From the NCBI RefSeq assembly GCF_002387895.1, contig NZ_DGLI01000021.1:226837-290836 (forward strand): a DNA stretch of 64,000 nt. Reading direction: 5' to 3'. Below are positions 25,728-35,055 of the stretch, in pieces (positions within the stretch are counted from its first letter, which is position 1; every line of letters begins with the position of its first letter). The notes beneath the pieces were generated by a model. The model made no database searches and was not told the DNA's origin. It saw only the letters and a list, made by a program, of their open reading frames with translations. The position numbers were made by a program, and so were the translations under genes. Source of the stretch: Clostridium sp. UBA4548 (GTDB taxonomy: Bacteria > Bacillota > Clostridia > Clostridiales > Clostridiaceae).

Positions 25728-27083
25728 ATGAGCAAATTAAAAGGAAGATTACAGAAAAAAACAATCCTAGTGGTTTTGGTAATATGTTTATTAATCTTAA
25801 GTATTACAGCATATATAAAGTATTCCTATTCTGTTTCTAGCCAATTTAAAAATGCCATATATCCCGGAGTCAGTGTAGAAGATATCGATATGAGTGGAAA
25901 AACAATGGAGGAAGCTGAAAATATTCTTATAGAAAAATATGACAAGCTATTGGAAAAAGGTAACATTAGTATAAAGGTTAAAAGTAATGAATATAACCTG
26001 CCATACAAAGAATTAAATGTGCATTATAACACTAATGAAGTAGTAAATCGTGCTTTTAATTATGGAAAAGAATTAAACTTTTACAGTCAATACAAACTTA
26101 TAAAGAATCCTAAAAACATAAAGTATAATTTAAGCTTAGCATATAAAGAAGAACCAATTAAAGCTTTACTTGAAAAAATAGATAAGACTTTAAATAAAGA
26201 GATATTAGATGCATCAATTAGAAAAAATGGAGAGAGTTTTCAAGTTCAAGAAGAAAAAAGAAAAGAAGAAATAGATGTAAATAAAGCATTAGGGGAAATT
26301 GTAGAAAAAATTAATAAAAGAGAACTTAATATAAGTTTGGAACCAACAGTGAATGTTACGAAACCTAAGATTTCTGCTGAGGAATTAAAAAAAATTGATA
26401 GTATTATATCTTCCTTTTCAACAAAGTTTATTCCTAGTGAAAGATCTGTAAATATTGAAATAGCAGCACGAGCTGCTAGTGAAATAGTAGTTATGCCAGG
26501 AGAAACTTATAGCTTTAATGGTTTAGTTGGGGATACAACCCCGGATAAAGGCTATAAAGAAGCACCAGTAATAATTAATAAAAAATTAGAACCAGGTTAT
26601 GGTGGAGGAGTGTGTCAAGTATCTACAACGCTTCATAATGCTATATTAAGAGCAGGAATAATCCCAATAGAAAGAATGCATCATTCTATGCCAGTAGCTT
26701 ATGTTCCTAAAGGAACAGATGCAACAGTTTTTTACAACACTGTTGATTATAAATTTAAAAACACTTTAAATTACCCACTTTACATTCATAGCTATATAAA
26801 TAATAATGAATTGGTGTTTAATATTTATTCTAATTCTAGCCTTAAGAATAAAAGTTATAATATTGTTAGTGATGTTTATAAGGAGATTCCTAAGAATACT
26901 AAATATATTAAGGATAGTAAGCTAAAAAAAGGTGAGGAAGTAATAGAGAATAAAGGTAGCAATGGATATAAAGTAAAGGTATATATGATTACCTATGAAA
27001 ATGGAAGAGAAGAAAATAAAAGATTACTATATGATGATTATTATAAACCAGTAGAAAAGATAGTAAAAAGAGGTTTAGGGTAA
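25728..27083 (+). CDS. VanW-family cell-wall protein (copy 1)
   Basis: Probable cell-envelope protein of 451 residues. An N-terminal signal anchor (about 12-32) is followed by an extracytoplasmic part with putative peptidoglycan-binding (PG_binding_4-like) repeats at about 40-220. A VanW domain follows at about 245-400, with NIEIAARAASEIVVMPGETY, the conserved GYGGGVCQVSTTLHNA and RMHHSMPVAYVP. VanW was named from vancomycin-resistance clusters, but its function is unknown and no van genes are here. It is a tandem paralogue of the next gene, with a terminator between them, so they are probably separate transcription units. Confidence 0.88.
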   Translation: MSKLKGRLQKKTILVVLVICLLILSITAYIKYSYSVSSQFKNAIYPGVSVEDIDMSGKTMEEAENILIEKYDKLLEKGNISIKVKSNEYNLPYKELNVHYNTNEVVNRAFNYGKELNFYSQYKLIKNPKNIKYNLSLAYKEEPIKALLEKIDKTLNKEILDASIRKNGESFQVQEEKRKEEIDVNKALGEIVEKINKRELNISLEPTVNVTKPKISAEELKKIDSIISSFSTKFIPSERSVNIEIAARAASEIVVMPGETYSFNGLVGDTTPDKGYKEAPVIINKKLEPGYGGGVCQVSTTLHNAILRAGIIPIERMHHSMPVAYVPKGTDATVFYNTVDYKFKNTLNYPLYIHSYINNNELVFNIYSNSSLKNKSYNIVSDVYKEIPKNTKYIKDSKLKKGEEVIENKGSNGYKVKVYMITYENGREENKRLLYDDYYKPVEKIVKRGLG

Positions 27084-27109
27084 ATGAAGAAGTTTAGAAA
27101 GAGCTTAAT

Positions 27110-27155
27110 TAAAAAGTATTAACAAAACCATAGAATTTTGTTAATACTTTTTTTA
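27110..27155 (+). terminator. Intrinsic terminator between the two VanW genes
   Basis: A 17-bp stem (AAAAAGTATTAACAAAA and complement) with a run of T. Confidence 0.9.
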
Positions 27156-27354
27156 CATTTATGGTGAATTTTCTTATTTTTAAAAATTAAAAAAACTATA
27201 AAGCTTATCTAGTATTAACTGGTAAAGTTGGGTTAAAAAATTAATAGAAAAATAATTATATACTAGAAATATTCAAGTGAAAGTTACATTTTTTTATGAT
27301 ATACTTATAAGAGAAATTGTAACATTATAATTTATTATAGAAAGGGATGTGGCT

Positions 27355-28881
27355 ATGGATATAAATTTGGAGAAAAATGAGAATAAAATTAGTGGCACTC
27401 CAACAAGTAAAAAACCAAAAGATCAAAAGAGCAAAAAGAAAATTATAGTAATTTCTTCTGTAGTTGGAATACTTGCTTTATCTTTTGTTGGTGCTACTTC
27501 ATATATGTATGGTACCATTAACAAATACGAAAATATAGTAATGCCAAAAGTTGCTGTAGAGGGAATAGATATTTCTGGACAAACTATTGAAGAGGCTATG
27601 AAGGCTATTGGAGAAAAGTATGAAAAAGAAATAGCAAACAGAAATATTAGTATTAAAGCAGCAGATAAGGAGTACTCTATAAAGTATTCAGATATTAATG
27701 TGCAGTACAATGTGGAAAATACAGTTAAAGATGCTTTCAACTATGGTAGAGATTTAAATGCGGTTAACAAATTTAAATTAATAAAAAATGGTGAAGGTAA
27801 AAACTTTACTATGGAATTTACTTATAATAGTGAAGTTATAAAGGATAAAGTTACAGCTATTGAAAAAGAAGTTAATAAAGAAAAAAAAGATGCTACAATA
27901 AAAAAGGCTTCTGGTGACCAATTCTCAATACAAGAAGAAAAGGTTGGAGCTAAATTAGATGTACAAGCACTTATGGACGAGTTAAATACCAAAATTGCTA
28001 GTACAAAAGAAGGAAATATAGAGGTAATAGCTAAAGTAAATGAAGATGTACCTAAGGTAACTAAAGAGCAATTATCAAAAATTAATGCTAAAATATCATC
28101 TTTTGATACAAGCTTTGGAACATCTGCATCAAGCAGAGCCACTAATATTTCACTTGGTGCCAAAGCTTTAAATGGTACTTTGTTAATGCCAGGAGATAAG
28201 TTTAGTTTTAACTCAATAGTAGGTAACACCACTCCAGATAAAGGATATCAAAAAGGTGGCGCATACGTAGGGGACCAAGTAGTAGATGATTACGGCGGAG
28301 GTATCTGCCAGGTATCAAGTACATTGCACAATGCAGTATTACTGGCGGGGATAATACCAGATAGTAGAAGAAACCATAGCATGCCAGTAGGGTATGTAAA
28401 ACCAGGCTTAGATGCTACAATTTTCTATGGCGGAACAGACTATATTTTTACAAACTCAACACAATATCCAATTTATATAGAAGGATATACAACGGGTGGT
28501 AGAGTATATTTAAGTCTATATTCTAATTCATCCTTAATGGGAAAAACCTATAGTTTTCCAACAGAAACCTATGATCATGTAGCAGCACCAGTAAGATATG
28601 TAGATGACCCAAGTTTAGAAGTGGGAAAAGAAGTTGTAGATAAACCAGGGACTAATGGGTACAAGGCAAAGGCTTATAGAGTAACTTATGAGAATGGTAA
28701 GGAAATAGCAAGAGAACTTTTAAATAATGATACTTATAAACCATCTCCTAGGATTATAAAAAGAGGAACTAAACCAGTGGCGGCTAAACAGCCTACTACA
28801 CCTCCTCCAAGTAATCCTGAGGGTTCAGCGACAACTACGCCAAATCAGAATACTGATACTACCCAGAAACCAAACCCTTAA
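27355..28881 (+). CDS. VanW-family cell-wall protein (copy 2)
   Basis: Paralogue of the preceding gene (508 residues from ATG 27355; GGG about 8 bp upstream). It has a cytoplasmic basic segment, a transmembrane anchor (about 26-48), PG_binding_4-like repeats and a VanW domain with DDYGGGICQVSSTLHNAV and RRNHSMPVGYVKPGLDATIF. Unlike copy 1 it ends in a Pro/Thr/Asn-rich tail of about 45 residues (TTPPPSNPEGSATTTPNQN), typical of wall-spanning or flexible segments. Both proteins keep the same domain order and similar length, so this looks like a tandem duplication that has diverged. A role in envelope maintenance is inferred. Confidence 0.88.
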   Translation: MDINLEKNENKISGTPTSKKPKDQKSKKKIIVISSVVGILALSFVGATSYMYGTINKYENIVMPKVAVEGIDISGQTIEEAMKAIGEKYEKEIANRNISIKAADKEYSIKYSDINVQYNVENTVKDAFNYGRDLNAVNKFKLIKNGEGKNFTMEFTYNSEVIKDKVTAIEKEVNKEKKDATIKKASGDQFSIQEEKVGAKLDVQALMDELNTKIASTKEGNIEVIAKVNEDVPKVTKEQLSKINAKISSFDTSFGTSASSRATNISLGAKALNGTLLMPGDKFSFNSIVGNTTPDKGYQKGGAYVGDQVVDDYGGGICQVSSTLHNAVLLAGIIPDSRRNHSMPVGYVKPGLDATIFYGGTDYIFTNSTQYPIYIEGYTTGGRVYLSLYSNSSLMGKTYSFPTETYDHVAAPVRYVDDPSLEVGKEVVDKPGTNGYKAKAYRVTYENGKEIARELLNNDTYKPSPRIIKRGTKPVAAKQPTTPPPSNPEGSATTTPNQNTDTTQKPNP

Positions 28882-28907
28882 TAGAAACAATTATTTAAGC
28901 ATAACAT

Positions 28908-28940
28908 AAAAAAAGATCTACTGATTGTAGGTCTTTTTTC
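28908..28940 (+). terminator. Intrinsic terminator after VanW copy 2
   Basis: Stem AAAAAGATCTAC with GTAGGTCTTTTTT. Confidence 0.88.
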
Positions 28941-29198
28941 TTTAAATTCTATCTCCATAAAAATCTAGCTTAAGTTGTGATAAAAATGAAAGAAAATAGA
29001 AAGAAATAGATATAATAAATAAAGTAACCTATAAGATAGATATAATAAAAAGAAGCCACAATACTAAACAAAATATCGTAGCTTCAAATTTAAGGGGGAA
29101 TACAATTTAGAGTATATAAGTAGTATATTAAATAAATGATTTTTGGTGCAAAAATATATCAATACATGAATAATTATTACCATGAGAGGAGTGAAAAA

Positions 29199-29834
29199 AT
29201 GAGCAATTACTTTATAGAATTTGAAAAACACCTTATGGAGGATGAAAAACCTTCTGAATATTTTAATAATCTTATAGGGTTGGGTACTTACCCTAAAGAA
29301 TATCCTTTTAATATGATTAGTGACCTTATTAAAACAGAACAAAATTTAGAGTATCATCCAGAAGGAAGTGTGTGGAATCATACTATGATGGTGGTGGATG
29401 AAGCAGCAACAAGAAAAAATCATAGTGAAAATCCAAGAGTATTTATGTGGGCAGCTTTACTTCACGATATAGGAAAGGGTCCAACTACAAAGATTAGAAA
29501 GGGAAAAATCACTTCCTATGATCATGATGAAGTAGGAGAAAGGATGGCAAGAGAGTTTTTAGAACATTTTAATGAAGATAAAGAATTTATAAGAGAGGTA
29601 ACTGCTTTAGTTAGATGGCACATGCAAATATTATTTGTAGTAAAGGATATGCCTTGGCAGAATGTTGAGAAGATGGATGAAGAAACCTCTATAGAAGAAA
29701 TTGCATTGCTAGGAAAGTGTGATAGACTAGGAAGAGGGGACATGAATAGAAACACCATTGAAAAGGAAGAAAAAAATGTTAAGGCATTTTTAGAGAAGAG
29801 TAAAAAGAAATTAAGTAGAAAAGTTAAAAAATAA
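29199..29834 (+). CDS. HD-domain (HDIG) phosphohydrolase
   Basis: Cytoplasmic metal-dependent phosphohydrolase of about 211 residues. The HD metal ligands are visible: His in SVWNHTMMVVDEA, the HD pair in ALLHDIGKGPTT, and a later His in YDHDEVGERMA and RWHMQ. The start ATG 29199 has GAGAGGAG upstream; a 21-codon in-frame extension to 29136 has no ribosome site and is omitted. Related proteins act on nucleotides or RNA 3' ends, and some are annotated as tRNA-nucleotidyltransferase-like HD proteins; the substrate here is unknown. BirA follows 76 bp later, so they may be cotranscribed. Confidence 0.85.
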   Translation: MSNYFIEFEKHLMEDEKPSEYFNNLIGLGTYPKEYPFNMISDLIKTEQNLEYHPEGSVWNHTMMVVDEAATRKNHSENPRVFMWAALLHDIGKGPTTKIRKGKITSYDHDEVGERMAREFLEHFNEDKEFIREVTALVRWHMQILFVVKDMPWQNVEKMDEETSIEEIALLGKCDRLGRGDMNRNTIEKEEKNVKAFLEKSKKKLSRKVKK

Positions 29835-29910
29835 AGTGATTTTAAAGTAATGTAAGAATTTAAGTGATCTTGCATAAAGTTTAACTGGATTAGTGAAAGG
29901 AACGATTTTA

Positions 29911-30888
29911 GTGAAGGAAAAGATTTTAGAGGCTCTAAAAAATAGCGAGGATTTTATATCTGGAGAAGAATTAAGTAGAAGGTTTGGAATTAGTAGAGCA
30001 GCAATTTGGAAACATATAAAAACTATTAAAGACCAAGGATATAAAATTGAATCTATATCTAAAAAGGGATATAAATTAGAGTATTCTCCAGATTTATTAA
30101 CCTATGGAGAGGTAAAAAAGTATTTAGAGACAGAGGAGATGGGAAGAAATTTCCTTCATTATGATAGTATAGATTCTACAAATATTTTAGCTAAAAAGTT
30201 AGCACAAGAAGGTGCAGTCCATGGCACCGTAATTTTAGCTGAGGAGCAAATTTCTGGGCGTGGAAGACTTGGTAGAGCTTGGGTGTCGCCGAAATCCACT
30301 GGTATATGGATGACTGCAATTTTAAGACCTAATATAAGTCCTTTTATGGCTTCTAAGCTTACTTTGATTGGTGCTGCAGCGGTAGAGAGAGCAATGGAAG
30401 AGGTAGGCATAGAGGCTTATATAAAATGGCCAAATGATATAGTGTTAAATAGTAAAAAGGTTTGTGGAATACTAACTGAAATGAGTGGTGAAATGGACAG
30501 AGTTAATTACATAGTAATGGGCATTGGGATAAATGTTAATACAAATAGTTTTCCAGAAGAAATTAATAGCATAGCTACTTCTTTAAAGCTAGAAACCGGA
30601 AGAGAAGTAGATAGAAAGTTATTAGTAGCAGGTATATTAAATAATTTTGAAAACCTATATAATGAATTTATCATAGAAAATAATTTTAATCAGGTTATAG
30701 ATATATGTAGAAAAAAATCTGTACTTTTAGGTAAGGACGTTAGACTTATTAATGGGGAAAATATAAGGAAGGCTAAGGCTATAGATATCGATAATGATGG
30801 TGAATTAATAGTTCAGTATGAAGATGGAGTGCTTGGAAAGGTGTTGTCCGGAGAGATATCTGTGAGAGGGTTATATGGATATGTTTAG
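29911..30888 (+). CDS. birA: Bifunctional biotin-protein ligase / biotin operon repressor
   Basis: Activates biotin with ATP to biotinyl-5'-AMP and transfers it to biotin carboxyl carrier lysines; as holo-repressor it binds biotin operators. An N-terminal helix-turn-helix (residues about 1-60, SGEELSRRFGISRAAIWKHI) makes this the regulatory form. The ligase domain has the biotinyl-AMP loop GRGRLGRAW, and KWPNDIVLNSKKVCGILTE. A C-terminal SH3-like domain ends the protein (325 residues). I chose GTG 29911, preceded by AAAGGA nine bases upstream, over GTG 29893. No biotin genes are in the window. A terminator follows. Confidence 0.95.
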   Translation: MKEKILEALKNSEDFISGEELSRRFGISRAAIWKHIKTIKDQGYKIESISKKGYKLEYSPDLLTYGEVKKYLETEEMGRNFLHYDSIDSTNILAKKLAQEGAVHGTVILAEEQISGRGRLGRAWVSPKSTGIWMTAILRPNISPFMASKLTLIGAAAVERAMEEVGIEAYIKWPNDIVLNSKKVCGILTEMSGEMDRVNYIVMGIGINVNTNSFPEEINSIATSLKLETGREVDRKLLVAGILNNFENLYNEFIIENNFNQVIDICRKKSVLLGKDVRLINGENIRKAKAIDIDNDGELIVQYEDGVLGKVLSGEISVRGLYGYV

Positions 30889-30952
30889 CCATATTTGCAA
30901 GATGATTCTTCAGACTTCTTTATAATTCATTGATGAAAAAGGTTTCAAAGTA

Positions 30953-30999
30953 TAAACTACCAAGGAGTAAAAATATTCCTTGGTAGTTTTATTATTTTC
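30953..30999 (+). terminator. Intrinsic terminator after birA
   Basis: Stem AAACTACCAAGGA with TCCTTGGTAGTTTT, then ATTATTTTC. Confidence 0.85.
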
Positions 31000-31198
31000 T
31001 TAGTAAATAAGTAATTTGAAATTATATTACTTGTGCAATACCCAAGTATCATTTAACCACTTGTATATTATCATATTGTCAAATTAAAGGTTAAGGAAAG
31101 TTAAAAGTTATGGCCTTAATGAAACATTAGGAAAGGTAATATTCATGGAATTAATTTAATAGAGCATTATACTTCAACTTTTATAAAAATAGTTAAAA

Positions 31199-31690
31199 CT
31201 ATTCATAAAAATGTAAGCTGGCAAAAATATTATTCTGGCATATTTCAAGAATTATATAGGAATACCATCTTTCTTTCCTTTTGCTAGTTGGAGAACCGGG
31301 GTTTAGCATCAGCACCTTTTTCCTTGTGGAAATGCTAGGCTGATGGCTATGTCCATAAACAATTATATCCACATCATCATCAGAAAAAGCATAGTAAGCA
31401 TTATCTATAGTAGTACTTCTCATGCCATGACCATGATATATTCCAATTTTATAGTTTTCAACTTTTAAAATTTCCTTCTCTTTTGTAATTTCTCTAATGG
31501 AAGCTTTATCATTATTTCCCCAAACTCCAAGGAATTTTTGTGTTTTCTGAAGAAGAGTCACAGCTCTTATATCTGTATAATCGCCAGCATGAATGATAAG
31601 ATCCACAGAGGATAGTCTGTTTTTAATTAGAGCTTGGAGTTTATCACCATGTTTATGAATATGTGTATCAGAAATTATTGCTATCTTCAA
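31199..31690 (-). CDS. YfcE/MJ0936-type metallophosphoesterase
   Basis: Cytoplasmic calcineurin-like phosphodiesterase of about 163 residues. All metal-ligand motifs are present: IISDTHIH near the start, IIHAGDYTD, WGNNDK, IYHGHG and VYGHSHQP, and the C-terminal LNPGSPTSKR typical of the YfcE/MJ0936 group. The most likely start is TTG 31690 (MKIAIISDTH by homology), with GGCGGTGAT just upstream. A five-codon longer frame from 31705 is less likely. The physiological substrate of the family is uncertain; homologues hydrolyse phosphodiesters in vitro. Confidence 0.9.
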   Translation of the reverse strand: MKIAIISDTHIHKHGDKLQALIKNRLSSVDLIIHAGDYTDIRAVTLLQKTQKFLGVWGNNDKASIREITKEKEILKVENYKIGIYHGHGMRSTTIDNAYYAFSDDDVDIIVYGHSHQPSISTRKKVLMLNPGSPTSKRKERWYSYIILEICQNNIFASLHFYE

Positions 31691-32312
31691 GTTTATCACC
31701 GCCAAAATTTGTTTTTAGTACATAGATATTCGAATTTAATTGGTAGCTTATTCAGTTATAATTATAATCCTAATATTAAGGAAAATGAAGGTTTGAATAA
31801 AGCTACCTTGAAATAGGAATATCCATATAAAAAGTTTTTAAGTTGTTAAAAAAATGAGAAAGGTATACTGAAACAATTAAAAAAGTTTCACTATAGTATA
31901 GTTTATTTATCTTCTTTCATTCCTGTTACAAAATATAATTTTATTAATAGCTTATAAATAGAAGATAAACCACAGCTTAATTTAAAATAAACTTAAACTA
32001 TTATTACTTTAAAGTAAAAGACTATTAGAATTTGGACGTGGCTTATCTATAGATAACTAAATTTAACGCTTATTTTATCAGGAAAACTATACTGGCTATC
32101 TTAAGGCGCTTTTGAAGATGAATAAATTAATTTTAAACTAAGAAAGTCTATATTAAAATTCCACTAATTATAATACAATTATTCATAGGAAAGCTTAATT
32201 AATAAGTTATACAGTATGAAGTAGGGAAGTTAGTTACATATTCTAAAATATAGTTTTAACTTAGTAATCTATATTTAATCTTTATAAAATTCTGTAGGGA
32301 AGGAAGCACACA
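31691..32312. other. 622-bp gene-free region with a large imperfect hairpin
   Basis: No supported gene. At 31742-31807 the arms GGTAGCTTATTCA and TGAATAAAGCTACC pair over 13 bp with one bulged base. Inside them TCCT (near 31768) pairs with AGGA. The element has no T-run and resembles a palindromic intergenic repeat rather than a terminator. A 14-nt perfect palindrome TTATCTATAGATAA lies at 32043-32056. The rest is AT-rich without a clear feature. Confidence 0.4.
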
Positions 32313-33020
32313 ATGAAAAAGGAAAAATCAGGGACTGACATTGTAGATAGAAGAGGTATAGGAACTAATAATGAAAAAGCCCTTCATTCAGATATAAAAA
32401 AGTTATATAGTGATGAAAATTCAAAAGTAGAATATAAGGTTGGAAGTTATATTATTGATGTTATTAAAGAAGATACCTTTTATGAAATTCAAACTAAAAA
32501 CTTTTATGCTATAGGGAGAAAGTTAATTGATATACTAGAATATAATAAGGTAGTGTTAGTTCATCCAATAGCCGTGGAAAAGTACATAGTAACTCAGGAT
32601 AATGATGGACAAGTTATAAGCAAAAGAAAATCTCCTAAAAAGGGAGGTTTAGAGGATATCTTTAATGAGTTAGTAAGTACTCCTTACTTATTAGGTAAGG
32701 AAAACTTTAAACTTGAGGTTTTAATGACTATTGAAGAAGAAATAAGAAGAAAAGATGGAAAGGGTAGTTGGAGAAGAAAAGGAACTAGCATAGTAGATAG
32801 AAAACTAGTAGAAGTTGTAGAGAAACATGTTTTTAACTCTCTAGAAGACTTTAATAGATTTTTGCCAAAGGAACTGCCTGAGTATTTTACTAATAAGGAA
32901 TTAGCAGAAAAATTAAATTTACCAGTGCAAAAGGCAAGAAAAATAACTTATACACTAAAAAATGCAGAAATTATAAAAGAATGTGGAAAACGTGGAAGAG
33001 AATTATTATATTGTAGATAA
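32313..33020 (+). CDS. Uncharacterised protein with possible PD-(D/E)XK nuclease-like core and winged-helix tail
   Basis: 235 residues, unrecognised. The N-terminal half carries E21 (NNEKALHSDIKK), D49 (GSYIIDVI) and E58-x-Q60 (FYEIQTKNF) in predicted helix-strand-strand order. That matches the E-D-ExK/Q layout of PD-(D/E)XK nuclease-fold enzymes. The C-terminal 60 residues (FTNKELAEKLNLPVQKARKI) look like a winged helix-turn-helix. Two GT(D/S)IVDR motifs, at residues 7-13 and near 160, are an internal repeat of unknown meaning. No signal peptide. It may be a nuclease or a degenerate, DNA-binding version; this is inference. Monocistronic with a terminator. Confidence 0.6.
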   Translation: MKKEKSGTDIVDRRGIGTNNEKALHSDIKKLYSDENSKVEYKVGSYIIDVIKEDTFYEIQTKNFYAIGRKLIDILEYNKVVLVHPIAVEKYIVTQDNDGQVISKRKSPKKGGLEDIFNELVSTPYLLGKENFKLEVLMTIEEEIRRKDGKGSWRRKGTSIVDRKLVEVVEKHVFNSLEDFNRFLPKELPEYFTNKELAEKLNLPVQKARKITYTLKNAEIIKECGKRGRELLYCR

Positions 33021-33030
33021 CTTTAAAGAA

Positions 33031-33083
33031 AAACAGAGAAAATATTTGACTTTAAAAGAGCAAATATTTTCTCTGTTATTTAT
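33031..33083. terminator. Bidirectional intrinsic terminator
   Basis: A 17-bp perfect stem (AACAGAGAAAATATTTG and complement) between the 235-residue gene and the converging btuD; it overlaps the last codons of btuD. Confidence 0.88.
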
Positions 33084-33882
33084 AATACCTATTAGGTATA
33101 GGTATTATATGAGGTTTCTTTGAATATGGATTCTTACTTATTGAAACCTTAACCTTATATACTTTTTCTAAATTTTCCTCTGTGAGTACTTCTTCAGGGG
33201 TTCCTATAGCCACAATTTTTCCGTCATCAACAAGAATTAATTCATCACTGTATTCTGCGGCCAGATTTAAATCATGGAGTACGGTGAGGATTGTAAGCCC
33301 AACCTTTGAATTTAAGGCTTTTATGGTATCCATTATTTCTAGAGCATGATGTATATCAAGCATAGATATAGGCTCATCTAAAATTAAAATCTTAGTCTCT
33401 TGAGTTAAGGCTCTAGCAATGAATACTCGTTGACGTTCACCACCACTTAAGAACTTTATGTTTTTATCCTTAAGGTGAAAGGTTTTAGTAAGTTTTAAGG
33501 CATTTTCAGCTATCTCCATGTCCCTTTGGCTTTCTTGTTGAAATCTTCTAAGGTAGGGGTAGCGTCCCATAAGCACAATATCCCATACTGTAAAGTCAAA
33601 GTTACTTTCGTTATCTTGAGGCACATAAGACATGGTTTTGGCTAAGTCTTTATAATTATAGGTTAAGATATCTTTATTTTCGATGAAAATTTTATTTTTA
33701 TCGATTCCTAAGGAATTAGAAATATTTTTAAGTAAGGTAGTTTTTCCAGAACCATTTGGACCAATAATTCCATAAAATTTTCCTGTTTCTATAGATAGTG
33801 TAATATTTTTCAAGATGTCCTTATCTACAACAGAATAGCTTAAATTTTTAACTTCAATAGATTTTTTATTTTCCTTATCCAT
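33076..33882 (-). CDS. btuD: ABC transporter ATP-binding protein (BtuD/FecE type)
   Basis: ATPase of a type II ABC importer, 268 residues, on the cytoplasmic face. Walker A GPNGSGKTTL, Q-loop VPQDNES, signature FLSGGERQRVFIARAL, Walker B ILILDEPISMLD and H-loop VLHDLNLA are all intact. Its start ATG overlaps the btuC stop by one base, so translation is coupled. It belongs to the FecE/BtuD class. The cobalamin riboswitch upstream of the three-gene unit makes vitamin B12/corrinoid the likely substrate rather than iron-siderophore. Confidence 0.92.
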   Translation of the reverse strand: MDKENKKSIEVKNLSYSVVDKDILKNITLSIETGKFYGIIGPNGSGKTTLLKNISNSLGIDKNKIFIENKDILTYNYKDLAKTMSYVPQDNESNFDFTVWDIVLMGRYPYLRRFQQESQRDMEIAENALKLTKTFHLKDKNIKFLSGGERQRVFIARALTQETKILILDEPISMLDIHHALEIMDTIKALNSKVGLTILTVLHDLNLAAEYSDELILVDDGKIVAIGTPEEVLTEENLEKVYKVKVSISKNPYSKKPHIIPIPNRYYK

Positions 33883-34910
33883 TACATCACCTTGTTTTTA
33901 TTTTTATATAAAAGATATATAAAATATGGAGCGCCAAAGAAAGAAGTAATAGCACCAATAGGAATTTCTGTAGGAGCTATAAGAGTTCTTGCTAAGGTAT
34001 CACATATTATCAAGAAAGCCATACCATAAAGACCAGATAGTGGGATTAATCTTTTATGATCAGCTCCGTATAGTATTCGCACAGAATGAGGTACAATTAG
34101 CCCCACAAAACCAATAATACCAGTAAAAGATACACTAGTTGCAATAAGTAGTGAGCTTATCACTAGGAGAAGTTTTTTTGTTTTTTCTGTATTAACTCCT
34201 AAGTTCTTTGCTGACTCCTCACCAGTAGAAATTATATTTAACTCACGGGAGTTAGCTATAATTACTATAATCATAGGTAGAGATAGTATAAGTACTAGTA
34301 ATACTTTATTCCAGTTGGAAGCTACTAGGCTTCCAAGGCTCCAAAATACTATTTTATCTATTTGTTTGGTGAAAAGAACCATTAATAAAGAAATTATGGA
34401 AGAAAGAAAAAAGCTTACGGCTACACCAGCAAGAAGAAGATTCACCGTGGGAGCTTTATTTCCAACTCTAGCAATGCTATAAACTAGATAAGTGGTCAAT
34501 AGTGCACCAACAAAGGCTAGGCCAGCAGTGTTATTAAAGTGAAATACTATGCTAAGAGCAGAGCCTAAAGCTGCTCCAGAGGAAATTCCCAAAATATAAG
34601 GGTCAGCCATTGGATTCTTGAATATACCTTGATAGGTAACTCCAACTACAGAAAGATTAGCTCCAATTAGTGCACCAAGAAGTATTCTTGGAAGTCTTAC
34701 TTTCATTACTATAGTATAAGAAGTTTCAGGAATGGAACTTACATCAACAAAATTACCTACAAAAGGAATTTGGGATAAAATTACTTTAAAGGTGTCAATA
34801 GGAGTAATGTTTGCAGCACCAAAACTTACAGCTACTACTACTAAAGCTAACAGCAGTAGTCCTATACCTATGTAATTCCAAAATATATTCCTTTCTTTAA
34901 AAAGTTTCAT
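33882..34910 (-). CDS. btuC: ABC transporter permease (BtuC/FecCD type)
   Basis: Integral membrane permease of the FecCD family (342 residues, about ten helices), forming the corrinoid channel with BtuD. Family hallmarks: RLPRILLGALIGANLSVVG, GISSGAALGSALSI and GFVGLIVPHSVRILYGADHK. The true start is ATG 34910, with GAGGG five bases upstream. The frame stays open to 34964, but that extension is read from a MITE-like repeat (34930-35040) and is not part of the gene. Between btuF and btuC lie that repeat and a terminator-like hairpin, which may lower btuCD expression relative to btuF. Confidence 0.93.
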   Translation of the reverse strand: MKLFKERNIFWNYIGIGLLLLALVVVAVSFGAANITPIDTFKVILSQIPFVGNFVDVSSIPETSYTIVMKVRLPRILLGALIGANLSVVGVTYQGIFKNPMADPYILGISSGAALGSALSIVFHFNNTAGLAFVGALLTTYLVYSIARVGNKAPTVNLLLAGVAVSFFLSSIISLLMVLFTKQIDKIVFWSLGSLVASNWNKVLLVLILSLPMIIVIIANSRELNIISTGEESAKNLGVNTEKTKKLLLVISSLLIATSVSFTGIIGFVGLIVPHSVRILYGADHKRLIPLSGLYGMAFLIICDTLARTLIAPTEIPIGAITSFFGAPYFIYLLYKNKNKVM

Positions 34911-34929
34911 ATTATCCCTCATTTCCTTT

Positions 34930-35040
34930 AGGTATCTGAAAACAAATAATAAGTGAAAATGCACTATCTAAGGGTCTGCTCATATGGTATAACACAAAAC
35001 AGACAAGCACACTGACTTATTTATTTTTTAAAGATGCCTT
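34930..35040 (+). mobile_element. MITE-like repeat, copy c (internally deleted, 111 bp)
   Basis: Begins AGGTATCTGAAAACAAATAA and ends TTATTTTTTAAAGATGCCTT, matching both ends of the longer copies at 40142 and 41297. The middle, from roughly the first 30 bp to CTATC, lacks about 66 bp relative to copy a. The right half (CTATCtAAGGGTCTG, then CACAAAAcAGAC) aligns with copy a. It lies inside the btu operon between btuF and btuC. Confidence 0.8.
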
Positions 35041-35055
35041 ATATTAAATATGTAT

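Noticed and set aside
27822..28232. 136-codon antisense frame inside VanW copy 2
   Set aside because: It shadows a well-supported gene and has no ribosome site or recognisable domain.
25728..28881. Vancomycin-resistance locus suggested by the VanW names
   Set aside because: No vanA/B/H/X/S/R genes are nearby; VanW proteins are common in clostridia without resistance.
34911..34964. Eighteen-codon N-terminal extension of btuC
   Set aside because: It reads partly through the MITE copy, and the ribosome site belongs to ATG 34910.
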